In this document: in pieces, positions 1 to 8,492 of the stretch
Numbering within the stretch: the stretch's first letter is position 1
How the letters are laid out: each line of letters begins with the position of its first letter
NCBI GenBank assembly: GCA_002239045.1
Contig: MPNN01000003.1
Coordinates: 62,001-126,000 of the forward strand
Direction: 5' to 3'
DNA: 64,000 nucleotides
Source of the DNA: SAR202 cluster bacterium bin127
GTDB taxonomy: Bacteria > Chloroflexota > Dehalococcoidia > Lucifugimonadales > Lucifugimonadaceae
The notes under the pieces: model-generated
Databases searched by the model: none
The model's input: only the letters and a program-made list of their open reading frames with translations
Told to the model about the DNA's origin: nothing
Program-made: the position numbers and the translations under genes

Positions 1-152
1 CGGTCGGGAATTGTGACAGCGTCCCAGAGGTCGCCGATGTTGGTGTCGAAAGTACGGGAGAGGGTAACCGCGGATGCGGGTTGACCGTCGCGTTCGAAGA
101 GCGTTACGCGGCGGTCCAAGGGCGCTAAGTGGTCTTGAGGGTTGAATTTCAT
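1..152 (-). CDS. SRPBCC/AHSA1-type domain protein, N-terminal fragment
   Basis: A minus-strand frame opens with ATG at 152 and runs off the left edge, giving 50 residues. After about 27 residues it reads TLSRTFDTNIGDLWDAVTIP, the usual opening strand and helix of the SRPBCC (START/AHSA1, Activator of Hsp90 ATPase homologue) fold, which binds hydrophobic ligands. The ligand cannot be told from this fragment. The frame is too short to appear in a length-filtered ORF list, but the domain match is good. Family assignment is fairly safe; function is unknown. Confidence 0.7.
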   Translation of the reverse strand, partial: MKFNPQDHLAPLDRRVTLFERDGQPASAVTLSRTFDTNIGDLWDAVTIPD

Positions 153-221
153 GGTTCGTACTCGGTTGATAGTTTGGATTTTGGTAGGTTATTTTAGTTG
201 ACGGTGGGGATGGAATGACCT

Positions 222-300
222 GGGTGGGCATCCCCCGCTTTGTTGTCGATCCTTTGGGCTCCGCTGGCTCGCGCCCGTTTCGCTGTGCGAAGGGGTGTGG
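222..300. repeat. Intergenic palindrome-rich repeat copy
   Basis: This GC-rich stretch sits between the SRPBCC gene and the crotonase gene. It contains TTCGC-TGT-GCGAA followed by a G run, and the word gctccgctggctcgcgcc before it. The same arrangement (TTCGC-TTT-GCGAA flanked by C and G runs, with a nearby ctcgctgcgctcg word) is found at 14527-14588 inside an acetyltransferase gene, so the two are probably members of one small repeat family. The match is by eye only. Confidence 0.4.
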
Positions 301-391
301 TCCTTGTGCTACGATTCCCAATCGTAGCCATCTTGTCGAGAATTCGATCGTTTCACCTGATGGCACCAACTAGCGGCGAACGGAGCGGCGA

Positions 392-1156
392 TTGAGTTAC
401 GAGCACCTGCTTATTGACATCCACGAGCATGTCGGCGTCATCACGCTCAATCGGCCTGAGGTTCTCAACGCCATGAACCGGAAGCTGTCGAGCGAGATTA
501 ATGCGGCCGTCGGGCAGCTCGACGACGACGATGACGTTCATGCGATCATCTTCACCGGGTCGGGCGAACGGGCCTTTTCGGCGGGCGCGGATATCCACGA
601 GATGGCGGAGTTGGCGAAGATGGATAGTCCGCCACCGTCGGATCCGGCGAGGGCTGAATTTGCGTGGAACATTGCGGCGTCTAGGAAACCGACGATCGGC
701 GCGCTCAACGGCCTCGCCTACGGAGGCGGCGCGGTGCTCGCGTCGAGCTTGGACATGCGCGTCGGTTGCGAGGCGACTCGTTTCCGCTTCTTGGCGGTTC
801 AGTACGGTCGGGTCAACTCTACCTGGAGCCTGCCGCAGCAGGTCGGTTGGCCGATGGCTAAAGAACTGCTCTTCACGGCACGCGTGGTAGGAGCCGAGGA
901 TGCGTTGCGGATCGGGTTGTTGAATCACCTCGTGCCGCGCGAGCAACTGATGGAGAAGGCGATGGAGTTGGCGGGCTTGATCGCGGCGAACGACCCGCGT
1001 ATGGTTCAAGGTGTGAAGCAGCTGTTAATTCGAGATATCGGCGAGGGCTGGCGCTCGCACTACGAGAACGAGTTGGACGCTCAGAAAAATGAACTGGCAC
1101 CGACGCCGGTGCTGGAGGGATTCAAGCCGTTCTTGGACCGGAAGGGTAGGTCATAG
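392..1156 (+). CDS. Crotonase-superfamily (enoyl-CoA hydratase-like) protein lacking both hydratase glutamates
   Basis: A 254-residue crotonase fold, the usual length of the family. The oxyanion-hole segment AFSAGADIHEM (61-71) and the GGG of the second oxyanion loop (111-113) are clear. The positions that carry the two catalytic glutamates in rat enoyl-CoA hydratase (E144 and E164) align with V115 and A135, so simple hydration is unlikely; other crotonase reactions (isomerase, hydrolase, ligase-like) remain possible. The start is TTG at 392, the only start-like codon after an in-frame stop at 371. The CoA-transferase gene begins 2 bases downstream, so the two are almost certainly cotranscribed. 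Substrate unknown. Confidence 0.85.
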   Translation: MSYEHLLIDIHEHVGVITLNRPEVLNAMNRKLSSEINAAVGQLDDDDDVHAIIFTGSGERAFSAGADIHEMAELAKMDSPPPSDPARAEFAWNIAASRKPTIGALNGLAYGGGAVLASSLDMRVGCEATRFRFLAVQYGRVNSTWSLPQQVGWPMAKELLFTARVVGAEDALRIGLLNHLVPREQLMEKAMELAGLIAANDPRMVQGVKQLLIRDIGEGWRSHYENELDAQKNELAPTPVLEGFKPFLDRKGRS

Positions 1157-1158
1157 AT

Positions 1159-2376
1159 TTGAAGGATTTGAAGACACCGCTCGAGGGACTCAGACTCCTC
1201 GACTTGGGACGTTACCAGGCCGGGCCGCGTTGTGCGCTGATGTTTGCGCGACTGGGCGCCGAGGTCATCAAGATTGAGTCGCTCAGCGGCGACGAAAGTC
1301 GTCGCAACGGGCCGCGCGTCCGCGGCCAGAGTGCGTATTGGGTGCAGTACAACTCGGGCAAAAAGAGCCTGGCGATTAACCTGCGGACTGACGAGGGGAA
1401 GGATGTGCTCCGCGACCTCGTGAAGGAATCGGATTTCTTCCTGCAGAACTTCAGGCCCGGCACGATAGAGGTGATGGGTTTCGGATACGAAGAGCTGAAG
1501 AAGTTGAACCCGCGGATCATCATGATCAACGCGTCGGCGTATGGGCAGTACGGCCCTTATAAGGAGCGAGTGGGTTTCGATCCGATTGGCCAGGCGATGG
1601 GCGGACTGATGTCGCTCACCGGCTTTCCGGACGATCCGCCGATCCGCACATTCTTCCCGCTCATCGACCGCATCACGTCGCTTCACGCTACGATCGGTGC
1701 GCTGGCCGCGCTGCGGGAGCGTGAATTCTCGGGAATCGGGCAGGAGATCGAAGTCTGTCTCGCCGACACGGGATACACGGTGAATGAAATTCCGATTTCA
1801 GCTTATTTGGGCGATGGATACGAGCAGCCGCGCGAGGGCAACGGTCGAGGCACGGGCGGCACTTACCAGACCCAGGACGGTTGGATAGTTATCGCGGCGA
1901 CCAACGATGCCATGTGGGTGCGGCTGTGTGAGGCGACGGAGAAGCCTGAATGGCTGACGGATGCGCGCTTCGCCACCCGCGCGCTGCGCTCGGAGAACGC
2001 CGGGGCTCTTGAGGCTGGATTGAATGAGTGGTTTGCGCAACGAGAGGATATGCAGGAGACGGCAGATCATCTCGCCGCTCACGGTGTCCCCTGCTCTCCC
2101 GTGAACAGCACTGCGCAAGCGGCACGCGACCCGCACTTGACCGAACGCGAGATCATGATGGAGGTTCCTGACCCGGTCGCTGGCACCATGTGGGTGACTG
2201 GTAAGGCCATCAAGTTCAACCGCACGCCGATGGTGGTTGGTTCGACGCCGCTCGTAGGGGAACATACTCAGGAGGTACTGCGCGACATCCTCGGATATGG
2301 CGAAGACAAAATCCAAGCGCTGCACGACGCCGAGGTCGTAATTTCGGCTGAGAGTGCGCCTGTAGCCGCCGGGTAA
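1159..2376 (+). CDS. CaiB/BaiF family class III CoA-transferase
   Basis: Class III CoA-transferases move CoA between carboxylic acids through an aspartyl-CoA thioester. The N-terminal part (LLDLGRYQAGPRCALMFARL, 13-32, then GAEVIKIE) is typical, and D170 in LIDRITSLH aligns with the catalytic aspartate of formyl-CoA transferase. At 405 residues it has normal length. The start is TTG at 1159, 2 bases after the crotonase stop. With the crotonase it resembles the CaiB/CaiD arrangement, activating an acid to its CoA ester for a crotonase step. The acid is not identifiable from sequence. Confidence 0.9.
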   Translation: MKDLKTPLEGLRLLDLGRYQAGPRCALMFARLGAEVIKIESLSGDESRRNGPRVRGQSAYWVQYNSGKKSLAINLRTDEGKDVLRDLVKESDFFLQNFRPGTIEVMGFGYEELKKLNPRIIMINASAYGQYGPYKERVGFDPIGQAMGGLMSLTGFPDDPPIRTFFPLIDRITSLHATIGALAALREREFSGIGQEIEVCLADTGYTVNEIPISAYLGDGYEQPREGNGRGTGGTYQTQDGWIVIAATNDAMWVRLCEATEKPEWLTDARFATRALRSENAGALEAGLNEWFAQREDMQETADHLAAHGVPCSPVNSTAQAARDPHLTEREIMMEVPDPVAGTMWVTGKAIKFNRTPMVVGSTPLVGEHTQEVLRDILGYGEDKIQALHDAEVVISAESAPVAAG

Positions 2377-2477
2377 GCGTCTAAGTACCACCTCTTCGTA
2401 CTTGCGCCGCGTGCCTAGGTTGCTGCGGTCAAGGGAATCGCTTGGCGTATCATGTGATCCATCAGGAGGTGGCGAAA

Positions 2478-3413
2478 ATGACGTCGGGTAAAGGGTCGGA
2501 AACGTCTGCGATACACACCGTCGGATTGACGAAGTACTACGGCAGTCATTTGGGCATGGAGGACGTCAATCTTGATGTCCAGAAGGGTGAGGTCTTCGGT
2601 TTTCTAGGTCCGAACGGTGCAGGGAAGTCGACGACGATCAGGACGTTGTTGGATGAGATTCGGCCGACTTCGGGGAGTGCGACGATTCTTGGTATGGATA
2701 CGCACCGTGACGCGGTCACGATACGTCGGCACATCGGATACATTCCGGGAGACCTTGCGCTCTATCCGAACCTCACGGGCATGGATACGCTGACGTTTTT
2801 TGCGAATATGCGCGGTGGCGTGGACTGGTCGTATGTCGATGAACTGGCCGACCGTCTCGATTCGGATCTGTCGAGGAAGGTGGGCGACCTTTCGACGGGC
2901 AACAGGCAGAAGGTGGGAGTGATTCAGGCGTTTATGCATCGTCCGGACCTGCTGATCATGGACGAACCGACTTCGGGACTCGATCCGCTGGTGCAACGTG
3001 AGTTTCAGAAGATGGTTGGCGAGGTGTCGGCGGAGGGTAGGACGGTGTTCTTGTCGAGCCATACGCTGTCGGAAGTACAACGCGTTGCGGACCGCGTCGG
3101 AATCATTCGGAATGGTCGGCTGATAACTGTGGAATCGGTTGCAGAGTTGAGGTCAAAGGCGACGCGTCAGGTCGAGTTCGTGCTTGATGCGAAAGCTGAC
3201 GTCGCGGCATTTGAGGCGGTGGATGGTGTTCGGAACGTAATGGTTGAGGGGAACCATGTCGAGATGTCTTTTGGTGGTGACATGGGAGATTTACTGACGA
3301 TGGCGACTGAACGCTACGGGATCGATGACATCAAGACGAGCGAGGCGGATCTGGAGGAGATTTTCCTGACGTACTACCACGAGGGCGAGGAGGAAATGGA
3401 GGTTCGGGGATGA
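2478..3413 (+). CDS. ABC transporter ATP-binding protein (ABC-2 exporter type)
   Basis: A 311-residue CcmA/DRA-type ATPase. Walker A GPNGAGKST is at 44-52, the signature is the variant LSTGNRQK (138-145), Walker B is LLIMDEPTSGLDP, and the switch histidine lies in SSHTLSEV. A longer frame opens with TTG at 2442, but ATG 2478 is preceded by a strong AGGAGGT ribosome-binding site (2464-2470) at good spacing, so I chose it. The C-terminal extension of about 90 residues is the accessory domain usual in this group. Its stop overlaps the permease start by ATGA. Substrate unknown; antibiotic or lipid export is typical of the family. Confidence 0.93.
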   Translation: MTSGKGSETSAIHTVGLTKYYGSHLGMEDVNLDVQKGEVFGFLGPNGAGKSTTIRTLLDEIRPTSGSATILGMDTHRDAVTIRRHIGYIPGDLALYPNLTGMDTLTFFANMRGGVDWSYVDELADRLDSDLSRKVGDLSTGNRQKVGVIQAFMHRPDLLIMDEPTSGLDPLVQREFQKMVGEVSAEGRTVFLSSHTLSEVQRVADRVGIIRNGRLITVESVAELRSKATRQVEFVLDAKADVAAFEAVDGVRNVMVEGNHVEMSFGGDMGDLLTMATERYGIDDIKTSEADLEEIFLTYYHEGEEEMEVRG

Positions 3414-5071
3414 CGCTGGCGAACGTATTTTCGAAGACGATACGTGATCGTTGGATGGGATGGGCGATCACGGCAGTCTCGTTGACGCTGTTTCTGCTCT
3501 TTGGGATGTCGGTTTATCGCGAGATCGACTTGACGATTTATACCTCGTTGCCCGAGGCGTTTCGGTCGCTAGTGGGAATCGGGGACGATATCGACGTGGG
3601 TGGTTTGGCGATAAACGTGGTGTTTGGGACTTGGGGCGGGTTGGTCGTGGCGGCCATCGCGTTGGTGATGGGTGCCTCGGCGATCGCGGGTGAGGAGCGG
3701 GACGGGACGATGGGGATATTGCTGTCGAATCCGAAGAGTCGTACGTTCGTGTTGTTGTCGAAGACGGGTTCGCTGTTGATGCTGGTGGCGGTGGCGACGG
3801 TAGCGGTTTGGGCGACGGTTCATCCGATAGCCGCGGTTCTCGGGGTTGAGATCGCGGGATTAGATGTCGAGGCGTTGTCGCTGCACCTGTTCGTGAATGC
3901 GCTGTTTTATGGCATGTTGGCTACGGCCATAGGTGCGATGATCGGCAATCGTGGGATGGCTACGGGGGTGACGACGGCGATCATGGCGGTGTCGTTCTTT
4001 GCGGTTGGATTTTTGCCGTTGGTCGAAGGAGGTAACGGGCTGTTGAAGTTCCTGCCTTGGTACTATTTCGACGGCAGCGATCCGGTGACGAACGGCGTGG
4101 CTTGGGGTCACATTGCGTTGCTGGTTTCGGCTTCGGTGGTTTTGTTGGTGGCATCGATTATAGGGTTCAACCGTCGAGATTTGAAGGGGCAGTCGGTCGG
4201 GACGACGATGTTGGACCGGGTACGTGGCAATCCCCTATTGAACCGTTTAATTGGGCGGCTTGCGGGATCGGCGAGGGTATCGTCGATATGGGTGAAGACG
4301 ATCACGGATTACCAGACGCTGTTGTTGATCACGTGTGGTGTGGCGTTCCTAATGATGGGTGTGATGATGGGTCCGATGTACGCGTCAATCCCGACGGATA
4401 CGTTCGCTGCTTTCGAGCAGTTGCCGGAGCAGTTGATCGCGCTTTTTGGCGGCGGTGATTTGAGTACTCCGGAGGGTTGGTACACGCTTGAGACTTTTGG
4501 TTTGATGGCGCCGGTGGGTGTGATTCTCGTCACAGCGATTATGGGTGCGGGCGCGTTTGCGGGAGAGGAATCTCGGCGGACGATGGGGATGCTGCTCGCG
4601 AATCCGATAAGCCGGTCGAGGATCGTGTTTGAGAAGGCGTTACCGATGGTGCTTTTCGCTTTCGGCGTCGGGTTTGCGACTTTCGCGGGAGTTGCTTTGG
4701 GATCGTTGATTGCGGATCTCGGGATGTCTATCGGAAATATTGCGGCGACGGCGACCTTGCAGGTGCTGGTGGGCTTGGTGTTCGGTTCACTGGCGTTGGC
4801 TCTGAGCGCAGGGACGGGGCGAACTTCGATATCGATCTTTGGCGCCGCGGGAGCGGCAGTCTTTTTCCATTTGGTCAACTCTTTTGGAGTGCTCAACGAT
4901 GCGATCGCGGATTTGGCGTGGTTGACACCGTTCCACTATTACTTGGGGAACGATCCGCTCAACAACGGATTGGATTGGGTTGACGGGGTGGTGTTAGCGG
5001 TGCTGTCGGCGTTACTGATCGGGTTGTCATTCGTGCTGTTTGAGCGCCGGGATATCAGGCAACACGCGTAG
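3410..5071 (+). CDS. ABC-2 type permease, internally duplicated
   Basis: A 553-residue polytopic membrane protein, about 12 hydrophobic segments, translationally coupled to the ATPase by a 4-base overlap. It consists of two similar halves: AGEERDGTMGILLSNPKSR in the first and AGEESRRTMGMLLANPISR in the second are the same cytoplasmic motif, each followed by a further membrane block, and both halves end in a short basic ERRDI/NRRDL-like segment. One polypeptide therefore likely provides both permease halves for an ATPase dimer. The family exports drugs, lipids or polysaccharides; the cargo here cannot be named. Confidence 0.9.
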   Translation: MTLANVFSKTIRDRWMGWAITAVSLTLFLLFGMSVYREIDLTIYTSLPEAFRSLVGIGDDIDVGGLAINVVFGTWGGLVVAAIALVMGASAIAGEERDGTMGILLSNPKSRTFVLLSKTGSLLMLVAVATVAVWATVHPIAAVLGVEIAGLDVEALSLHLFVNALFYGMLATAIGAMIGNRGMATGVTTAIMAVSFFAVGFLPLVEGGNGLLKFLPWYYFDGSDPVTNGVAWGHIALLVSASVVLLVASIIGFNRRDLKGQSVGTTMLDRVRGNPLLNRLIGRLAGSARVSSIWVKTITDYQTLLLITCGVAFLMMGVMMGPMYASIPTDTFAAFEQLPEQLIALFGGGDLSTPEGWYTLETFGLMAPVGVILVTAIMGAGAFAGEESRRTMGMLLANPISRSRIVFEKALPMVLFAFGVGFATFAGVALGSLIADLGMSIGNIAATATLQVLVGLVFGSLALALSAGTGRTSISIFGAAGAAVFFHLVNSFGVLNDAIADLAWLTPFHYYLGNDPLNNGLDWVDGVVLAVLSALLIGLSFVLFERRDIRQHA

Positions 5072-5124
5072 GTTTGCGTTCGCCCGTATTCCTCAAGGGA
5101 GAGGGCGAGATCTTGCGGACTGTT

Positions 5125-5577
5125 TCATTTCCGTCGGCCCTCGCGAGAGCGTTTGTAAACCTCGACGAATTCATCAATCGGGGTTTTGGAGATGGCTTCG
5201 CCGATGAGTTCTAGGGGTAGGTCATCGAGTTTTCGGAAGCGGACGCAGGATTTGCCCATGTCGAGGCGTTTGCCGGTGGCGAGGTAGCGTTCACGGAACC
5301 AATTTTCGACCGATTCATCACCGTAGACATTCGTGAGATACACGGCCATGTGGCGTTTCTGAGAAGCCAGGGCGGCGTACATGAGGGGTTGTTTGTTGTA
5401 GGTGTCGGCCAACACGCTGAACGGTACGACGTGCGAGATCATGCCCCAACGCATTTCTTCCTCGTAACCTTCGGGCAGGTTTTCGAGGACGACGTTGCGG
5501 ACGATGGAGAGTTGATCTCGACGATCTTCGTCAAGCTCGGCTAGGTATTCTTCTGCGGTTTTTGCTTTGGATTGCAT
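5125..5577 (-). CDS. DUF1801 (YdhG-like) domain protein
   Basis: A 150-residue soluble protein matching DUF1801: an N-terminal helix AEEYLAELDEDRRDQLSIVR, then LPEGYEEEMRWGMISHVVPF, a segment with PLMYAALASQKRHMAVYL, and a C-terminal LDMGKSCVRFRKLDDLPLEL. This family is broadly distributed and has no settled biochemical role. I chose ATG at 5577; the frame also opens at GTG 5637, which would add 20 residues that do not look like the domain. The gene faces against both flanking ABC operons and appears monocistronic. Confidence 0.8.
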   Translation of the reverse strand: MQSKAKTAEEYLAELDEDRRDQLSIVRNVVLENLPEGYEEEMRWGMISHVVPFSVLADTYNKQPLMYAALASQKRHMAVYLTNVYGDESVENWFRERYLATGKRLDMGKSCVRFRKLDDLPLELIGEAISKTPIDEFVEVYKRSREGRRK

Positions 5578-5805
5578 TGTTTGTGTTGGTGATTTGGTGT
5601 GTGTTGATGGCAATTCTTTAACGCTGACCAGTATCACTCAGCGTTGCTAATTAGGTTTATCATAGGCTGGATGGTATTTATTGACTGTGCGTAGATATCC
5701 GTAGGCATTCAGCAAGGGACGGAACTTTGTTACGGTCATCTCAGCTTGTGGACGCACGCCAAGCAACTGAATCGCGGCGACACACGCGGCATCCCGGATC
5801 AATAC

Positions 5806-6720
5806 TTGACTGAGTACGTAATCAAGACCGATGGTCTGACTAAGACCTATGGGGACGTGTTGGCGGTGGACGATCTTTCTCTGACAATCCCGCGGGGCAG
5901 CATCTTCGGGTTGCTGGGGCCAAACGGGTCGGGTAAGACGACGACGATGGGGATGTTGCTTGGTTTGGTTAAACCCACCTCTGGAAGGTTCTCACTTTTC
6001 GATTCGGAAATGAGACAGGAAGACTCGTTGCATCGAGTGGGTGCCATAGTTGAGACGCCGTCGTTCTACCCATACCTTTCGGGTCGTTCCAATTTGGCAT
6101 ATTTTCAAGGCATCACGGGAAGAAACAATCAAAACGAGTTAGACGATCTGCTAATCAGAGTAGGTTTGGCAGAACGTGGCCACAGTCGGTTCCGCACGTA
6201 CTCATTGGGCATGAAGCAACGACTAGGTCTGGCGTATGCGCTCCTAGGCGACCCTGAACTGTTGATCCTTGACGAACCGACCAACGGTATGGATCCCGCA
6301 GGTATGGCCGAAATAAGAGACCTGATTCCTAACCTTGCAACGGGCGGTAGAACTGTCCTTTTGTCGAGCCACCTTTTGCACGAAGTTGAGCAGGTTTGCG
6401 ACAGCGTAGCGATACTTTCTCATGGTAAGTTGATCGCACAAGGCGAGGTTTCGGAACTGGTTAATTCACGCGGCGAAGACAAAATTCGCCTTGCGACTAC
6501 GGACAACGCCAAGGCCGTCAATGTGCTATCCGCAATGGATTGGGCTAGTGAAGTTTCGTTGGATGGGGATTCCGTCGTGGTGACAGCTCCAAACGAACGA
6601 TCATCGGACATTAGCGCCACGTTGGGCCGCTCTGAGATCTACGTTACCGAGATGGCAGTCGTGGAGATGTCATTGGAACAATATTTCCTCGATGTCACGG
6701 AGGACGAATCTGAAGACTGA
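5806..6720 (+). CDS. ABC transporter ATP-binding protein (bacitracin/lantibiotic-export type)
   Basis: Walker A GPNGSGKTT is at 38-46, the signature YSLGMKQRLGLA and Walker B LLILDEPTNGMDP follow, and the switch histidine is in SSHLLHEV. SLGMKQR and NGMDP are the forms seen in BcrA-like exporters. I placed the start at TTG 5806, which gives a 304-residue protein beginning just before the first ATPase strand; an in-frame TTG at 5746 would add 20 residues without family resemblance. Neither start has a good ribosome-binding site. The ABC-2 permease at 6828 is its obvious partner. Confidence 0.88.
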   Translation: MTEYVIKTDGLTKTYGDVLAVDDLSLTIPRGSIFGLLGPNGSGKTTTMGMLLGLVKPTSGRFSLFDSEMRQEDSLHRVGAIVETPSFYPYLSGRSNLAYFQGITGRNNQNELDDLLIRVGLAERGHSRFRTYSLGMKQRLGLAYALLGDPELLILDEPTNGMDPAGMAEIRDLIPNLATGGRTVLLSSHLLHEVEQVCDSVAILSHGKLIAQGEVSELVNSRGEDKIRLATTDNAKAVNVLSAMDWASEVSLDGDSVVVTAPNERSSDISATLGRSEIYVTEMAVVEMSLEQYFLDVTEDESED

Positions 6721-6827
6721 TGTCGATATTCGTTCTGCGTCTCGAGCAGATTCGCAACCGAGGTTGGCGTCTTTAATAGGACTAGCCGCGTCCAAGTGTT
6801 GCGGGCAGTAAACCAGGAGCCATCTGA

Positions 6828-7883
6828 GTGGTCATCAACATACTGAACCTGACGAGATGGGAGTGGTTCAAGTCACGCCGACGCCTGATGCCTTGGATTC
6901 TCTTGGCAGTCGCCGTGATTATTGGTCAGATTCCGATTTGGATAGCATACAGCGCTTTCCACAACGACGATCTGCAAGCATTATTTTCAGGTTCCATCAA
7001 CTCTTACTCGGCGTCAACCGAGGTAAACGGAGAACTCGTGACGGTGGAAATGACATGTGTCGAACTTGTCGAAGGGCGCATGCCACCTGAACTCGGCAAG
7101 TTTCCTGTTGATGAACGACGTGAGTTGGTCGAAGACCTCGAGCGGTTCCGTACTGAATCCTGCGGTGGTACCTTAGCGAAAGAAGAATACAGGACGGCCT
7201 TTGTGCTTCCAAGCGCTATCGAAGAGATATTTAAGAGTTCGATGGGTTTGTTGCCGATCCTGATTATGATCCTTGCTGCGTCGGTCGTTGGTTCCGAATA
7301 TGGCATGGGAACCCTTCGAACGGTTCTGACGAAAGGCACTGGTCGTTGGCCGTTGTTATCGTCGAAGCTTCTGTTGGTTTTGTTGACCGTCGCGGGGGTT
7401 TTGGTTGTGTTGGCTGTCACGGCCATCGCTGCTAGTTTGATAGCGGCTGTGATCCCTCCGTCGGAGGAAGGTGGATTCGCCGACTCTGGCAAATGGTCAG
7501 AAATGGTTGTAACGTTTGGCAAGGCGCTATATGGGCTCTCTCCATATATCGCGTTGAGCGCGCTGTTTGCCGTGCTTACGCAGTCATCCGCCATCAGCAT
7601 TGCCGCTTCCCTCAGCTATTACGTGTTGGAACTGATAATCACGCCATTATTCAGGATCAATGAAACACTCGAAAAACTGACCGGCTTCATCCTAGGTGGC
7701 AGTGTGAACAACTGGATGCAAGCCGCGTTCGTGGAAGTCGAGGTCAATAGCGAAGGCGGATTTAACGAACAGACTGACCTTTTCCAATCATTCCTTGTGA
7801 TTCTGGCGTACATCGTCGTCTTGAGCACGGTTGCGTTTTGGATCTTCCAACGCAGAGATATCGCTGGTGCCAAAGGGGAATGA
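6828..7883 (+). CDS. ABC-2 type permease subunit
   Basis: A 351-residue membrane protein opening with RWEWFKSRRRLMPW then a hydrophobic helix, a roughly 130-residue extracytoplasmic loop containing two cysteines, and five further membrane segments. The motif VVGSEYGMGTLRTVLTKG is the ABC-2 cytoplasmic coupling motif, and the last residues FQRRDI match other permeases in this window. It starts with GTG 6828 behind AGGAG (6815-6819). It forms a two-gene exporter with the ATPase at 5806. The two long loop cysteines might form a disulfide; substrate unknown. Confidence 0.88.
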   Translation: MVINILNLTRWEWFKSRRRLMPWILLAVAVIIGQIPIWIAYSAFHNDDLQALFSGSINSYSASTEVNGELVTVEMTCVELVEGRMPPELGKFPVDERRELVEDLERFRTESCGGTLAKEEYRTAFVLPSAIEEIFKSSMGLLPILIMILAASVVGSEYGMGTLRTVLTKGTGRWPLLSSKLLLVLLTVAGVLVVLAVTAIAASLIAAVIPPSEEGGFADSGKWSEMVVTFGKALYGLSPYIALSALFAVLTQSSAISIAASLSYYVLELIITPLFRINETLEKLTGFILGGSVNNWMQAAFVEVEVNSEGGFNEQTDLFQSFLVILAYIVVLSTVAFWIFQRRDIAGAKGE

Positions 7884-8446
7884 ATTCTTGCCGCGAGTTT
7901 CCCAATAGATCGAATGAATTGACGGATTGACCATCCACCCCTGATGGCCTCGGCTTCGTAGAACCCGCGAGCTCGCGGGTTCTTTATCGACGACAGTCGT
8001 ACGTAGGCGGACCACGGCAGTGGAAAGGCAGAAATAAGATCACTGGGGACCATCTCGTCGACGTTAATCTCCGATTCGCCAGACGGCGTCTGGCGAATCG
8101 GGGATCGCGAGGTCAGGGTGAAATCGCCAGACGGTGTCTGGTGAATCTGCTCTTGAGGATATGAGAGGTAGAACAGGCGCATATTTTGGATGTTTTGACG
8201 CGAGAAGCCGCGACCAAATCGACGGGTTAAATCCGTTGCCAGCCGTTCGATCAACGCAGTGCCGTACTCAGCCCGTTCATCCCCCAATTGCTCTAACTCA
8301 ACGATGCGGTGCCCTATCAACCAATACGCGGCCGTCATTGCGGCGTTCACCGAGCGAGCGGCTGAAGCTCTGGCACCGTCTACGATCTTCGCTAAATCGC
8401 CAACGATGGCTCGGTACTGAGCGCTATGTGGTTCAAGTTCGTTCAT
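7619..8446 (-). pseudogene. DUF1016 (YhcG-type, PDDEXK nuclease family) gene remnant
   Basis: From ATG 8446 the frame matches the N-terminal domain of DUF1016 proteins: helical start, RRFGRGFSRQNIQNMRLFYL, then LPWSAYVRLSSIKNPRARGF and FYEAEAIRGGWSIRQ. Homology stops near 7915; the remaining frame to 7619 runs antisense through the end of the ABC permease gene and looks random. The C-terminal PDDEXK nuclease domain, which makes up about half of intact members (around 340 residues), is absent. I therefore read it as a 3'-truncated gene. DUF1016 proteins often accompany restriction or mobile loci, which fits loss after transfer. Two palindromic QTPSG-encoding units lie inside it. Confidence 0.75.
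8072..8144. repeat. Two palindromic units inside the DUF1016 remnant
   Basis: Bases 8072-8100 form a perfect inverted repeat with 13-base arms (CGATTCGCCAGAC and its complement) around GGC. A second, shorter copy at 8124-8144 has arms TCGCCAGAC/GTCTGGTGA around GGT. Each unit encodes QTPSG on the minus strand, at the junction between the two halves of the DUF1016 N-terminal domain. They are close copies of one element. Confidence 0.7.
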
Positions 8447-8492
8447 AATGACCACGAGATTTTACACACATCAAGGTCGTAGCCGCGAGTGC

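Noticed and set aside
5681-5709. Promoter candidate before the 5806 ATPase
   Set aside because: A TTGACT is present but no -10 hexamer follows at 16-18 bases.
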